Source of the DNA: Bacteroides acidifaciens
GTDB lineage: Bacteria; Bacteroidota; Bacteroidia; Bacteroidales; Bacteroidaceae
Assembly (NCBI RefSeq): GCF_903181435.1
Contig: NZ_CAEUHO010000001.1
Coordinates: 2,418,001-2,482,000, forward strand
Direction: 5' to 3'
DNA: 64,000 nucleotides
Both the position numbers and the translations under genes were made by a program. A model generated the notes under the pieces. It made no database searches. It was not told the origin of the DNA and saw only the letters and a program-made list of their open reading frames with translations. Numbering within the stretch: position 1 is the first letter of the stretch; each line of letters opens with the position of its first letter. Positions 7,898-16,614 of this stretch are shown piece by piece.

Positions 7898-9268
7898 ATG
7901 AGTGACAAAAGAAAACGGTATATCCTACCGGAAGAAGAAATTCCACACTACTGGTACAACATTCAGGCCGATATGGTAAACAAACCGATGCCGCCGTTGC
8001 ATCCGGGAACCAAGCAACCTTTGAAAGCAGAAGACCTGTTTCCTATTTTTGCAGAAGAACTATGCCGCCAGGAACTGAATCAGACTGACGCATGGATTGA
8101 AATACCCGAAGAAGTACGCGAAATGTACAAGTATTACCGCAGTACTCCGTTGGTACGCGCTTACGGATTGGAAAAAGCACTCGGTACTCCGGCACATATC
8201 TATTTCAAGAATGAAAGTGTCAGTCCTATCGGTTCCCACAAACTGAACTCCGCTTTGGCGCAGGCTTATTATTGCAAGCAGGAAGGCGTTACCAATATCA
8301 CCACCGAAACCGGTGCCGGACAATGGGGAGCCGCTCTTTCTTACGCAGCTAAAGTATTCGGCTTGGAAGCAGCCGTTTATCAGGTAAAAATCAGCTACGA
8401 GCAGAAACCTTACCGCCGCAGCATCATGCAGACTTTCGGAGCACAAGTCACTCCTTCTCCATCCATGTCTACCCGCGCAGGTAAAGATATCCTGACCGCG
8501 CATCCCAATTACCAGGGTTCGTTGGGTACAGCTATCTCGGAAGCTATCGAGCTGGCACAAATGACTCCTAATTGTAAATACACACTCGGTTCGGTACTTA
8601 GCCACGTAGCTCTGCACCAGACAATTATCGGTCTGGAAGCTGAAAAGCAAATGGAAATGGCGGGCGAATATCCCGATGTAGTTATCGGTTGCTTCGGTGG
8701 CGGTTCCAACTTTGGCGGTATCTCTTTCCCATTCATGCGACATAACATTCTGGAAGGAAAGAAAACCCGTTTCGTTGCTGCCGAGCCCGCTTCTTGTCCG
8801 AAACTGACACGCGGCAAATTCCAATATGACTTCAGCGACGAGGCAGGATATACTCCGCTGCTTCCGATGTTTACATTGGGACACAATTTTGCTCCGGCCC
8901 ATATTCATGCCGGTGGTCTTCGTTATCATGGTGCAGGCGTTATCGTTTCCCAGTTACTCAAAGACGGTCTGATGGAAGCGGTGGATATCCAGCAATTGGA
9001 ATCATTCGAAACCGGTTGCCTGTTTGCACAAATGGAAGGTATTATCCCGGCTCCGGAATCCTGCCATGCTATCGCTGCCGCTGTCCGCGAAGCCAACAAG
9101 TGCAAGGAAACAGGAGAAGAGAAAGTAATCCTGTTCAACCTGTCCGGTCATGGGTTAATCGACATGGCTTCTTATGATAAATATCTGGCCGGTGATTTGG
9201 TCAACTATTCATTGACAGATGAAGATATCCAGAAGAATCTGGATGAGATAGGTGATTTAGCTAAATAA
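7898..9268 (+). CDS. trpB: TrpB2-type tryptophan synthase beta chain
   Basis: 456-residue PLP enzyme of the TrpB2 class, longer than the usual 400-residue TrpB1. The PLP lysine is K115 in IGSHKLNS; the substrate loop TETGAGQWG follows about 20 residues later; GCFGGGSNFGG (near 270) binds the cofactor phosphate. It condenses indole with serine to tryptophan, or acts on related substrates. No trpA or other trp gene is adjacent, so it is a stand-alone copy, as is common for TrpB2, and could be an indole salvage enzyme. The start at 7898 is chosen because a -7 box lies at 7861-7868. A strong terminator follows. Confidence 0.85.
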   Translation: MSDKRKRYILPEEEIPHYWYNIQADMVNKPMPPLHPGTKQPLKAEDLFPIFAEELCRQELNQTDAWIEIPEEVREMYKYYRSTPLVRAYGLEKALGTPAHIYFKNESVSPIGSHKLNSALAQAYYCKQEGVTNITTETGAGQWGAALSYAAKVFGLEAAVYQVKISYEQKPYRRSIMQTFGAQVTPSPSMSTRAGKDILTAHPNYQGSLGTAISEAIELAQMTPNCKYTLGSVLSHVALHQTIIGLEAEKQMEMAGEYPDVVIGCFGGGSNFGGISFPFMRHNILEGKKTRFVAAEPASCPKLTRGKFQYDFSDEAGYTPLLPMFTLGHNFAPAHIHAGGLRYHGAGVIVSQLLKDGLMEAVDIQQLESFETGCLFAQMEGIIPAPESCHAIAAAVREANKCKETGEEKVILFNLSGHGLIDMASYDKYLAGDLVNYSLTDEDIQKNLDEIGDLAK

Positions 9269-9302
9269 TCTTTCTGATTTTTAAATCAAGTAATATAAGA
9301 GG

Positions 9303-9330
9303 GCCCGGAACTATTTCCGGGCTTATTTTT
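9303..9330 (+). terminator. Rho-independent terminator after trpB
   Basis: Perfect eight-bp stem GCCCGGAA / TTCCGGGC with loop CTAT (9303-9322), followed by a T-rich run. It closes the trpB-like transcript and separates it from the HTCS gene. Confidence 0.85.
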
Positions 9331-9366
9331 TCTATTCTTCATTATACTGTATAGAAAAGATTTTAT

Positions 9367-9374
9367 TACCTTTG
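9367..9374 (+). promoter_or_regulatory. -7 box of the HTCS gene
   Basis: TACCTTTG matches TAnnTTTG and lies 28 bases before the HTCS start, so the regulator has its own promoter, separate from the PUL structural genes. Confidence 0.45.
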
Positions 9375-9402
9375 GCGCCACTATTAATCTTATGACCTAA
9401 TA

Positions 9403-12400
9403 ATGAGCTATCTAAAGAATATAATAATCTGTCTGTTCTTTCTATGCATAGGAACAAATTCTGCTTTTTCCGAGATTCCGGAACAAATAAATTTCTCCTA
9501 TATTTCTATTAATGAAGGATTGTCTCAAAGTACCGTATTCGCCATTGACCAGGATAAACGGGGCAATATGTGGTTTGCGACCTATGATGGAGTGAACAAA
9601 TATGACGGGTATGCCTTCACGGTCTATCAGCACAATGAGGATGACCCTAACAGCATAGCCAATGATATTTCACGAATTGTAAAAACAGATAGCCAGGGAC
9701 GGGTTTGGATAGGCACACGGGACGGGCTGTCATGCTACGATGAAGAAAAAGACCTGTTCAACAACTTTTTCTACGAGAAGAAAGGGAAACGGCAGCAAAT
9801 CAACGGCATTGCCGAAATTTCACCGGAACAATTGCTTATAAGCACACCAGAAGGGCTTATCATGTTCGACATAAAAGAATCCAAATTTGTGGACGATTCT
9901 TTCAGCACAGCCATGCATAAGATTATAGCTGCCGCTCTTTACAGGCATGGAGATGTAATCTATATCGGTACAATGGAGAACGGGCTTTATAGCTACTCTA
10001 TCCCACAGAAAAGCCTGGAAAAGGTGACTCCTATATCAGGCACCAAACGGATTCAATCTATCTTGCAGCAATCTCCTACCCGCATATGGATAGCTACCGA
10101 AGGAGCCGGCCTGCTTCTGTTCAACCCGAAAACCAACGAAGTTAAGACATACCTCCATTCCTCTTCCAATCCTAAAAGTATCAGCTCCAATTATATCCGT
10201 TCGTTGGCACTGGATTCACAAAACCGTTTATGGATAGGTACATTCAATGATTTGAATATTTATCATGAGGCAAGTGACTCATTTATTTCATATAGTAGCA
10301 GTCCGGTAGAAAAAGGCAGCCTGTCGCAACGTTCGGTACGCAGTATCTTTATGGATTCTCAGGGGGGCATGTGGCTGGGAACTTATTTCGGCGGATTAAA
10401 CTATTACCATCCCATCCGGAACCGGTTCAAGACCATACAGCGTATTCCTTATAAGAACTCATTGAGTGACAATGTAGTAAGTTGTATTGTAGAAGATAAG
10501 GACAAGAATCTTTGGATAGGAACTAATGATGGCGGACTGAACCTATACAACACCAAGACACAACAGTTTACACATTATGCATTGCAGGAAAGCGAACGGG
10601 AAATAGGAATTGGTTCCAATAACATCAAAGCTGTATATGTAGACGAGCAGAAGTCACTGGTATATATCGGTACTCATGCCGGCGGGCTGACTGTCCTTCA
10701 CCGCAACAGCGGACGAATGGAAAGTTTTAACCAGACTAACAGCCAGTTGGTGAATGAAAACGTTTACGCTATTATCCCCGATGAGGGTGGCAATCTACTG
10801 CTAGGAACATTGAGTGCCTTAGTCAGTTTCAATCCCGCCACACAAAGTTTTACAACCATAGATAAAGAGAAAGACGGTACTCCGTTCACGCCCCAGCAGA
10901 TTACGACTCTGTTCAGGGATTCACATAATCGGCTTTGGGTCGGCGGTGAAGAAGGGGTATCAGTTTTCCAGCAACAAGGATTGGATATACAAAAGGCTTC
11001 TATTCTTCCGTTGTCTTCCGTTACGAAAATGTTCACCAACTGCATTTACGAAGCAAATAACGGTGTCATTTGGATAGGTACGCGTGAGGGGGTCTATTGC
11101 TTTAATGAGAAAGAAAAGAAAATCAAACGATATACTACTACCAATGGTTTGCCTAATAATGTAGTCTATGGTATCCTGGAAGATACTTTCGGACGACTTT
11201 GGCTGAGTACCAACCGGGGTATTTCCTGCTTTAACCCGGAAACTGAAAAGTTCCGTAACTTTACCGAATCGGACGGTCTGCAAAGCAACCAGTTCAATAC
11301 TTCCTCGTATTGCCGCACTTCCAGCGGACAAATGTATTTCGGGGGTATCAACGGTATCACAACTTTCCGTCCGGAATTACTGCTGGACAACCCTTATACC
11401 CCACCTGTAGTAATAACCAAACTGCAACTGTTCAATAAAACAGTCCGCCCCGATGACGAGACTGGCATCCTGACCAAGAATATCAATGAAACGGAAAGTA
11501 TCACATTGAAATCATGGCAAACGGCTTTTACCATCGAGTTTGTGGTATCCAACTATATTTCGGGACAGCACAATACATTTGCCTATAAGCTGGAAGGTTA
11601 TGACAAAGAGTGGTATTATCTGACAGACAAACGTTCTGTCTCCTACTCCAACCTGCCGCAAGGTACTTATCATTTCCTCGTAAAGGCTGCCAATAGCGAC
11701 GGAAAATGGAATATGACTCCCACCGTACTCGAAATCATAGTCCTGCCCATATGGTACAAGACTTGGTGGGCGATACTTCTTTTCCTCGCCACTTTCATCG
11801 GTTTCATCACTTTCGTATTCCGTTTCTTCTGGATGCGGAAAAGCATGGAAGCGGAACTGGAAATAGAACGCAGGGACAAGGAACACCAGGAAGAAATCAA
11901 CCAGATGAAGATGCGTTTCTTCATCAATATTTCTCATGAGTTGCGTACTCCGCTGACCCTTATCTTAGCTCCTTTACAGGAAATTATCAACAAGATAAGC
12001 GACCGCTGGACACGGAACCAACTGGAGTATATCCAGCGAAATGCCAATCGCCTGTTGCATTTGGTCAATCAGTTGATGGATTACCGCCGGGCCGAACTTG
12101 GAGTATTTGAATTAAAGGTAAAAAAAGAAAATGCCCACCAGTTGATACATGACAATTTCCTATTCTATGATAAACTGGCGCGTCATAAAAAGATTACCTA
12201 TACGCTTCACTCGGAATTGGAAGACAAAGAGGTACTTTTCGACCCCAATTACCTGGAACTGATAGTCAACAATCTGCTTTCAAATGCTTTCAAATATACA
12301 GAAAGCGGACAAAGCATTACCGTGACTCTGAAAGAGGAAAATAATTACCTGATACTGCAAGTCAGTGATACAGGTATCGGCATTCCTATCAACAAACAAG

Positions 12401-13464
12401 GCAAGATATTCGAACGATTCTATCAGATTGAAAGCGAGCACGTGGGAAGCGGTATCGGTCTTTCATTGGTACAACGCTTGATTGAATTACATCACGGCCG
12501 CATTGAACTGGATAGCGAAGAGGGTAAAGGCAGTACGTTCTCTGTATATCTTCCGCAGGATATAAATACCTACAAGCCATCCGAATTAGCTTCCAATGAT
12601 AGCAAAAACGAAGAAGAACAGGTATATTCTACCAATTCCAAAGAGATGTATTTCATTGATACGGAAAAGGTGGAAAATGAAGCCATAGAATCAGGTGACA
12701 AGAAACGGGGAACCATTCTTATCGTAGAAGACAATAACGAAATCCGCCATTATCTCAGCAGCGGACTTTCCGAACTATTCAATACACTGGAAGCCGGTAA
12801 CGGTGAAGAGGCTTTGGAGAAACTGAAAGACAATGAAGTCGACATTATTGTTACGGATGTGATGATGCCCGTAATGGACGGTATCAAACTATGTAAGAAT
12901 GTGAAACAGAATATCCGTACCTGCCATATCCCGGTTATTATCCTGTCAGCCAAAAGCGAGATTAAAGACCAGATGGAAGGTCTGCAAATGGGTGCGGATG
13001 ATTATATCCCCAAACCATTCTCTCTTGCCATACTGACTACGAAGATACAGAACATGATGCGTACCCGCAGACGTATGCTCGAACGCTATTCCAAATCTCT
13101 GGAAGTGGAACCGGAAAAAATTACGTTCAATGCCATGGATGAAGCGTTACTGAAACGCGCCGTAACCATTGTAGAAAAGAATATGGACAACATCGAATTC
13201 TCTACAGACGAGTTTGCCAGAGAAATGAATATGAGCCGCTCCAATCTGCACCTGAAATTAAAAGCTATCACAGGTGAATCGACTATCGACTTTATTCGCA
13301 AGATTCGCTTTAATGAGGCTGCCAAATTACTGAAGGACGGACGTTATACAGTAGCGGAAGTAAGTACGATGGTAGGATTCAATACGCCGTCTTACTTTGC
13401 TACAAGCTTCAAGAAGTATTTCGGATGTTTGCCTACGGAGTATATCAAGAAGGCTAAAGGATAA
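9403..13464 (+). CDS. Hybrid two-component system regulator of the heparin/HS PUL
   Basis: 1353-residue HTCS. A signal peptide (about 1-23) leads to a periplasmic sensor of two beta-propellers made of Reg_prop repeats (many WIGT/WFAT motifs, about 30-670) and a Y_Y_Y domain (about 690-775). One membrane helix spans about 788-811. The cytoplasmic part has HisKA with phospho-acceptor H845 in SHELRTPL, HATPase (DTGIGI, GSGIGLS), a receiver with D1152 and K1204, and an AraC-type DNA-binding domain (about 1245-1350). It senses oligosaccharides in the periplasm and turns on the PUL that follows on the same strand. The order matches the BT4663 type that senses heparin/heparan sulfate fragments; the exact ligand is inferred. 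Confidence 0.9.
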   Translation: MSYLKNIIICLFFLCIGTNSAFSEIPEQINFSYISINEGLSQSTVFAIDQDKRGNMWFATYDGVNKYDGYAFTVYQHNEDDPNSIANDISRIVKTDSQGRVWIGTRDGLSCYDEEKDLFNNFFYEKKGKRQQINGIAEISPEQLLISTPEGLIMFDIKESKFVDDSFSTAMHKIIAAALYRHGDVIYIGTMENGLYSYSIPQKSLEKVTPISGTKRIQSILQQSPTRIWIATEGAGLLLFNPKTNEVKTYLHSSSNPKSISSNYIRSLALDSQNRLWIGTFNDLNIYHEASDSFISYSSSPVEKGSLSQRSVRSIFMDSQGGMWLGTYFGGLNYYHPIRNRFKTIQRIPYKNSLSDNVVSCIVEDKDKNLWIGTNDGGLNLYNTKTQQFTHYALQESEREIGIGSNNIKAVYVDEQKSLVYIGTHAGGLTVLHRNSGRMESFNQTNSQLVNENVYAIIPDEGGNLLLGTLSALVSFNPATQSFTTIDKEKDGTPFTPQQITTLFRDSHNRLWVGGEEGVSVFQQQGLDIQKASILPLSSVTKMFTNCIYEANNGVIWIGTREGVYCFNEKEKKIKRYTTTNGLPNNVVYGILEDTFGRLWLSTNRGISCFNPETEKFRNFTESDGLQSNQFNTSSYCRTSSGQMYFGGINGITTFRPELLLDNPYTPPVVITKLQLFNKTVRPDDETGILTKNINETESITLKSWQTAFTIEFVVSNYISGQHNTFAYKLEGYDKEWYYLTDKRSVSYSNLPQGTYHFLVKAANSDGKWNMTPTVLEIIVLPIWYKTWWAILLFLATFIGFITFVFRFFWMRKSMEAELEIERRDKEHQEEINQMKMRFFINISHELRTPLTLILAPLQEIINKISDRWTRNQLEYIQRNANRLLHLVNQLMDYRRAELGVFELKVKKENAHQLIHDNFLFYDKLARHKKITYTLHSELEDKEVLFDPNYLELIVNNLLSNAFKYTESGQSITVTLKEENNYLILQVSDTGIGIPINKQGKIFERFYQIESEHVGSGIGLSLVQRLIELHHGRIELDSEEGKGSTFSVYLPQDINTYKPSELASNDSKNEEEQVYSTNSKEMYFIDTEKVENEAIESGDKKRGTILIVEDNNEIRHYLSSGLSELFNTLEAGNGEEALEKLKDNEVDIIVTDVMMPVMDGIKLCKNVKQNIRTCHIPVIILSAKSEIKDQMEGLQMGADDYIPKPFSLAILTTKIQNMMRTRRRMLERYSKSLEVEPEKITFNAMDEALLKRAVTIVEKNMDNIEFSTDEFAREMNMSRSNLHLKLKAITGESTIDFIRKIRFNEAAKLLKDGRYTVAEVSTMVGFNTPSYFATSFKKYFGCLPTEYIKKAKG

Positions 13465-13489
13465 TTCCAAGAACTAATAATTCCATTCC

Positions 13490-13547
13490 CTGCCACATTT
13501 TTGTATTTATTCTAAGTTTTATAAGGGGAAATACAAAAATGTCGCAG
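13490..13547. terminator. Long hairpin after the HTCS gene
   Basis: Arms 13490-13508 and 13529-13547 pair over 19 bp with one mismatch around a 20-base loop. The stem lies 25 bases after the HTCS stop. There is no strong T run directly after it, so it may be a terminator, an mRNA 3' end stabiliser, or a small dispersed repeat. Confidence 0.45.
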
Positions 13548-13716
13548 AGTTCATAATCAACACTTTAAGTCCAAAAACAGGGCTAAATCAAGATTAGTTT
13601 ACAAAAAACAATAGGATGATTTTGCTTTTTTCAGACGGAAAACTGCATTTTTATCATAATATCCTATTTGTCAACACATTATCTACAATTACCGTCTATT
13701 TTTTACCATTAGTGAA

Positions 13717-13796
13717 TTGCAGTTGTGCAATCGTCAAGTTACACTTGTCCTTCCAAGCAGATACACAAGTGTAACTCATGAGTTACTCAACTGCAA
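13717..13796. promoter_or_regulatory. Nested inverted repeats upstream of the PUL (operator candidate)
   Basis: Three layers of symmetry are packed into 80 bases. Outer arms are TTGCAGTTG (13717-13725) and CAACTGCAA (13788-13796). Middle arms are GTTACACTTGT (13738-13748) and ACAAGTGTAAC (13765-13775). A perfect 16-base palindrome GTAACTCATGAGTTAC sits at 13771-13786. It lies 190 bases upstream of the PUL -7 box, in the only long untranslated space between regulator and first lyase. Binding by the HTCS AraC domain is possible but inferred. The rest of the 13465-14055 gap is AT-rich with no gene seen. Confidence 0.5.
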
Positions 13797-13986
13797 CAGA
13801 TTAACTCTATTAGAAGAAATCACTAAAAGGATAGCATGATTTATACAATTCAATTAGATGAAATCATTAAAACTTCCGCATAAATTGGAGAAAGAATACG
13901 GTCCTTTATACATATCAAACAGTATCATTACACAAATTTGATATACTATTCGATAAAACTATTAACAACAAAGCTACTTTCTCCCA

Positions 13987-13994
13987 TATATTTG
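13987..13994 (+). promoter_or_regulatory. -7 box of the PUL structural genes
   Basis: TATATTTG matches TAnnTTTG and lies 61 bases before the ATG of the first PL12 gene. No good -33 element is seen, as expected for a promoter that needs an activator. Confidence 0.5.
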
Positions 13995-14055
13995 CATAGA
14001 GTTAGTAACCATCTCAAATATAAAATCAAAATCTATCCAAACTAAAGTTTATACT

Positions 14056-16191
14056 ATGAATTGCAAAAACAGATTCCGAATTAATATATGGCTGTTTCTT
14101 ATCATTACACTCGCAGGATGTACAGATAATGATATTCCACAAAAAGAAAATAACGACATTCCACCGAAAGAGGAACCGACACCCCCAAAAGAGGATACTG
14201 AAGAATCCTTATTTGATATTCTCAATCTTGATTATTCCGGATTAGAAGAAGTGAAGGCTTTGTATAAAGCCGGTGATAACAATGCAGCCATGCAAAAACT
14301 GCTTACCTATTACCAAAACAGAACTGAGATTCTAAATCCGAATCTATCTGCCACCCTTAATGAAACAGAACAGGGTTATGCTGACTATGCGATAAACGAA
14401 TATCGTTTTTATGTCAATGACAATTATCTGGAAGATAAAACCAGAAAGATTCCTTATTCATTGCAAAACAACGATAAAACAATCAATTGGGAATTCTCTC
14501 CAAAGGGTGCTGATAATGAATATCAGAAACAATTACATCGTCACAATTGGATGCCTCTTCAAGGGAAAGCCTATCAAAACTCGCACGATGAGAAATACAT
14601 ACTCTCATGGAAAGAGGTATATACCGACTGGATTGCCAAGCACCCCAAACCGGATGGAAAACCGGACAAATTCAAATGGTATCAACTCCAAGTATCCACA
14701 CGCATCATGGGACAAACAGAGTCATTTGAGTATTTCAAGTCCTCTCCCAACTTCACTTCTGAATGGCTTTCTTTTTTCCTCATACACTTTGCAGAGCACG
14801 CTGATTATTTGTCTATGTACAAATATGCCGGAGAAAACAATATTCTACTGAGCCAGGCAGTAGCATTAGTATTTGCAGGTACTCTATTCCCTGAACTTAA
14901 AAATGCCCCACAATGGCAAAAAACGGGATGCGACATCATCAATGAACAGACCACAAAGTTATTTTTAAAAGATGGAATGACGAATGACCTCTCACTCCAT
15001 TATCATATAGGCATAGTGGACGGCCTATACGATTTAAAAAGACTCATCCAATTGAACAAGCTACCGGACAATCTGCTTTCTCCGGAACTGGACAACGCCT
15101 TACTGAAAGCGACTAAAGTCGTCATGCATTTTACATATCCCAGTTACTTCACAAAAGGAAGTAAGAATTGCAGTCCCGCATTCAATGATTCGTGGATAAA
15201 AACACGAAGTGTCTTGAATAAGAATTTCGTAAAATACGCTGAAATGTACCCGGATGATTCAGAACTTAACTACATGAAAACTTATGGACAAGGAACTCCG
15301 CCCGATAATAAAATCAAAACATTCGAATATTCGGGATTTTATGTACTACGCAATGGCTGGACTCCCCAATCGACGATGTTGATACACAGTAACAATATAT
15401 CTTCCAAGTTAGAAGACTCAAGCCACAACCAGCTCGATAACGGAACATTCGAACTATATCACAACGGTCGTAATTTCTTTCCGGATTCCGGTGTTTGCTC
15501 TTATATGAAAGAAAATGATACGGAAGTAATGGAATTACGCAGATGGTTTCGCCAAACCAAGGCACACAACACTATGGTTCTGGGACAATCGAAAGAGCAT
15601 GAAGCTACCGGAAGCGAAAATATCAACAAGGCACAAGGCAAATTATTATTATCGGAAGAAAACGATAACCACCAACTAATAGTAACGGAAAACCAAGGAT
15701 ATAGCAACTTCAAACATCGACGTGCCATCTTCTATATAAAAAAGCCTGTCGAATTCTTCGCTTTCGTAGATGAAGGATTCGGAACAGCTAGCGGATATTC
15801 CAAATTATATTTCCACCTTTGTGATGAGACATCAATCAACAATGTGAACTTGGATATTCAAGAGGCAGGTGCGCACACCACTTTTGAAGATAACAACAAC
15901 CTGATTATCCGCAGTTTTGGGAATCAGGACATTACATTAAAACCTTTTGAGGGACGAATCTCTTATCAGACAGATAGAAAATTCTCCGTCAGAAAAGCTT
16001 ATTCACTTGTCATGGAAAAGAAGAAAAATGTTCCCGTACGATATATAACTATATTGTATCCGGTAACTACAGACGCTAATCACAAGATTAATGCTACATT
16101 TACAGACAATCCTTCTAATTCAGATAATGTCTCCATTGAGGTGACTATTGATAATGAAACATACAACCTGGATTACCAACTCAAGAATTAA
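14056..16191 (+). CDS. PL12 heparin/heparan sulfate lyase, surface lipoprotein (copy A)
   Basis: 711-residue heparinase II/III family lyase. The lipobox LAGC is followed by acidic TDND and a Pro/Glu-rich linker (about 25-50), the pattern that sends lipoproteins to the outer surface in Bacteroides. An N-terminal alpha/alpha toroid (about 55-400) precedes a beta-sandwich domain. By alignment with the third PL12 of this locus, the catalytic Asn, Tyr and His are N262 (ENNILLS), Y316 (LHYHIG) and H457 (SHNQLDNG). It corresponds to the BT4662-type surface enzyme that cuts long chains endolytically. The next lyase gene (16615-18711) is a close paralogue. Confidence 0.85.
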   Translation: MNCKNRFRINIWLFLIITLAGCTDNDIPQKENNDIPPKEEPTPPKEDTEESLFDILNLDYSGLEEVKALYKAGDNNAAMQKLLTYYQNRTEILNPNLSATLNETEQGYADYAINEYRFYVNDNYLEDKTRKIPYSLQNNDKTINWEFSPKGADNEYQKQLHRHNWMPLQGKAYQNSHDEKYILSWKEVYTDWIAKHPKPDGKPDKFKWYQLQVSTRIMGQTESFEYFKSSPNFTSEWLSFFLIHFAEHADYLSMYKYAGENNILLSQAVALVFAGTLFPELKNAPQWQKTGCDIINEQTTKLFLKDGMTNDLSLHYHIGIVDGLYDLKRLIQLNKLPDNLLSPELDNALLKATKVVMHFTYPSYFTKGSKNCSPAFNDSWIKTRSVLNKNFVKYAEMYPDDSELNYMKTYGQGTPPDNKIKTFEYSGFYVLRNGWTPQSTMLIHSNNISSKLEDSSHNQLDNGTFELYHNGRNFFPDSGVCSYMKENDTEVMELRRWFRQTKAHNTMVLGQSKEHEATGSENINKAQGKLLLSEENDNHQLIVTENQGYSNFKHRRAIFYIKKPVEFFAFVDEGFGTASGYSKLYFHLCDETSINNVNLDIQEAGAHTTFEDNNNLIIRSFGNQDITLKPFEGRISYQTDRKFSVRKAYSLVMEKKKNVPVRYITILYPVTTDANHKINATFTDNPSNSDNVSIEVTIDNETYNLDYQLKN

Positions 16192-16203
16192 TATAAAAAC
16201 AAC

Positions 16204-16350
16204 ATGGCCACCAGAACAAAAATGAGGTATTCGGAATTCCCTGACTACCGACTGGATACTTTGCCCTACATCCCAAAGGAGAAATTATCAGTGGCAAAAT
16301 GTGCTTCAACCTTTGGTTCAGGAATAGGAGTCGCATCATATTTGGATTAA
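16204..16350 (+). other. 48-codon orphan ORF, possible gene scrap
   Basis: An ATG-started frame directly after copy A reads 48 residues (MATRTKMRYSEF... ending FGSGIGVASYLD). The amino-acid mix is protein-like, but I recognise no family. It lies in the 423-base space between two duplicated lyases, so it may be a fragment of a gene lost or rearranged during duplication, or chance. The rest of 16351-16614 is AT-rich with only the promoter of copy B. Confidence 0.25.
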
Positions 16351-16562
16351 AAATCATCTAATAAGACATCTAAGAATGTACAATAGCAATCTTGTAAGTA
16401 TAATAGGCATAGATTACATTATGGTACATAACAAGCCTGTTATCAGAGCTATAGCAGTTTTTTTAAACAGAAGTAATATATAATTCAACAAATTTAATAT
16501 CAAAAAAATCATTTTTAAACAAAGCTTGAACAAGACAGCTTATTGATTAGAAATAAACAGAT

Positions 16563-16570
16563 TACATTTG
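16563..16570 (+). promoter_or_regulatory. -7 box of the second PL12 gene
   Basis: TACATTTG matches TAnnTTTG, 44 bases before the ATG at 16615; a TTG at 16543-16545 lies 17 bases upstream of it. The second lyase and the genes after it can therefore start their own transcript. Confidence 0.5.
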
Positions 16571-16614
16571 CGAACAGTAAAATATAACTTTTAATAATTA
16601 AAACCTAATAAAGC

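Noticed and set aside
7898..9268. Part of a trp biosynthesis operon
   Set aside because: No other trp genes are next to it, it has its own promoter and terminator, and the length is that of TrpB2.
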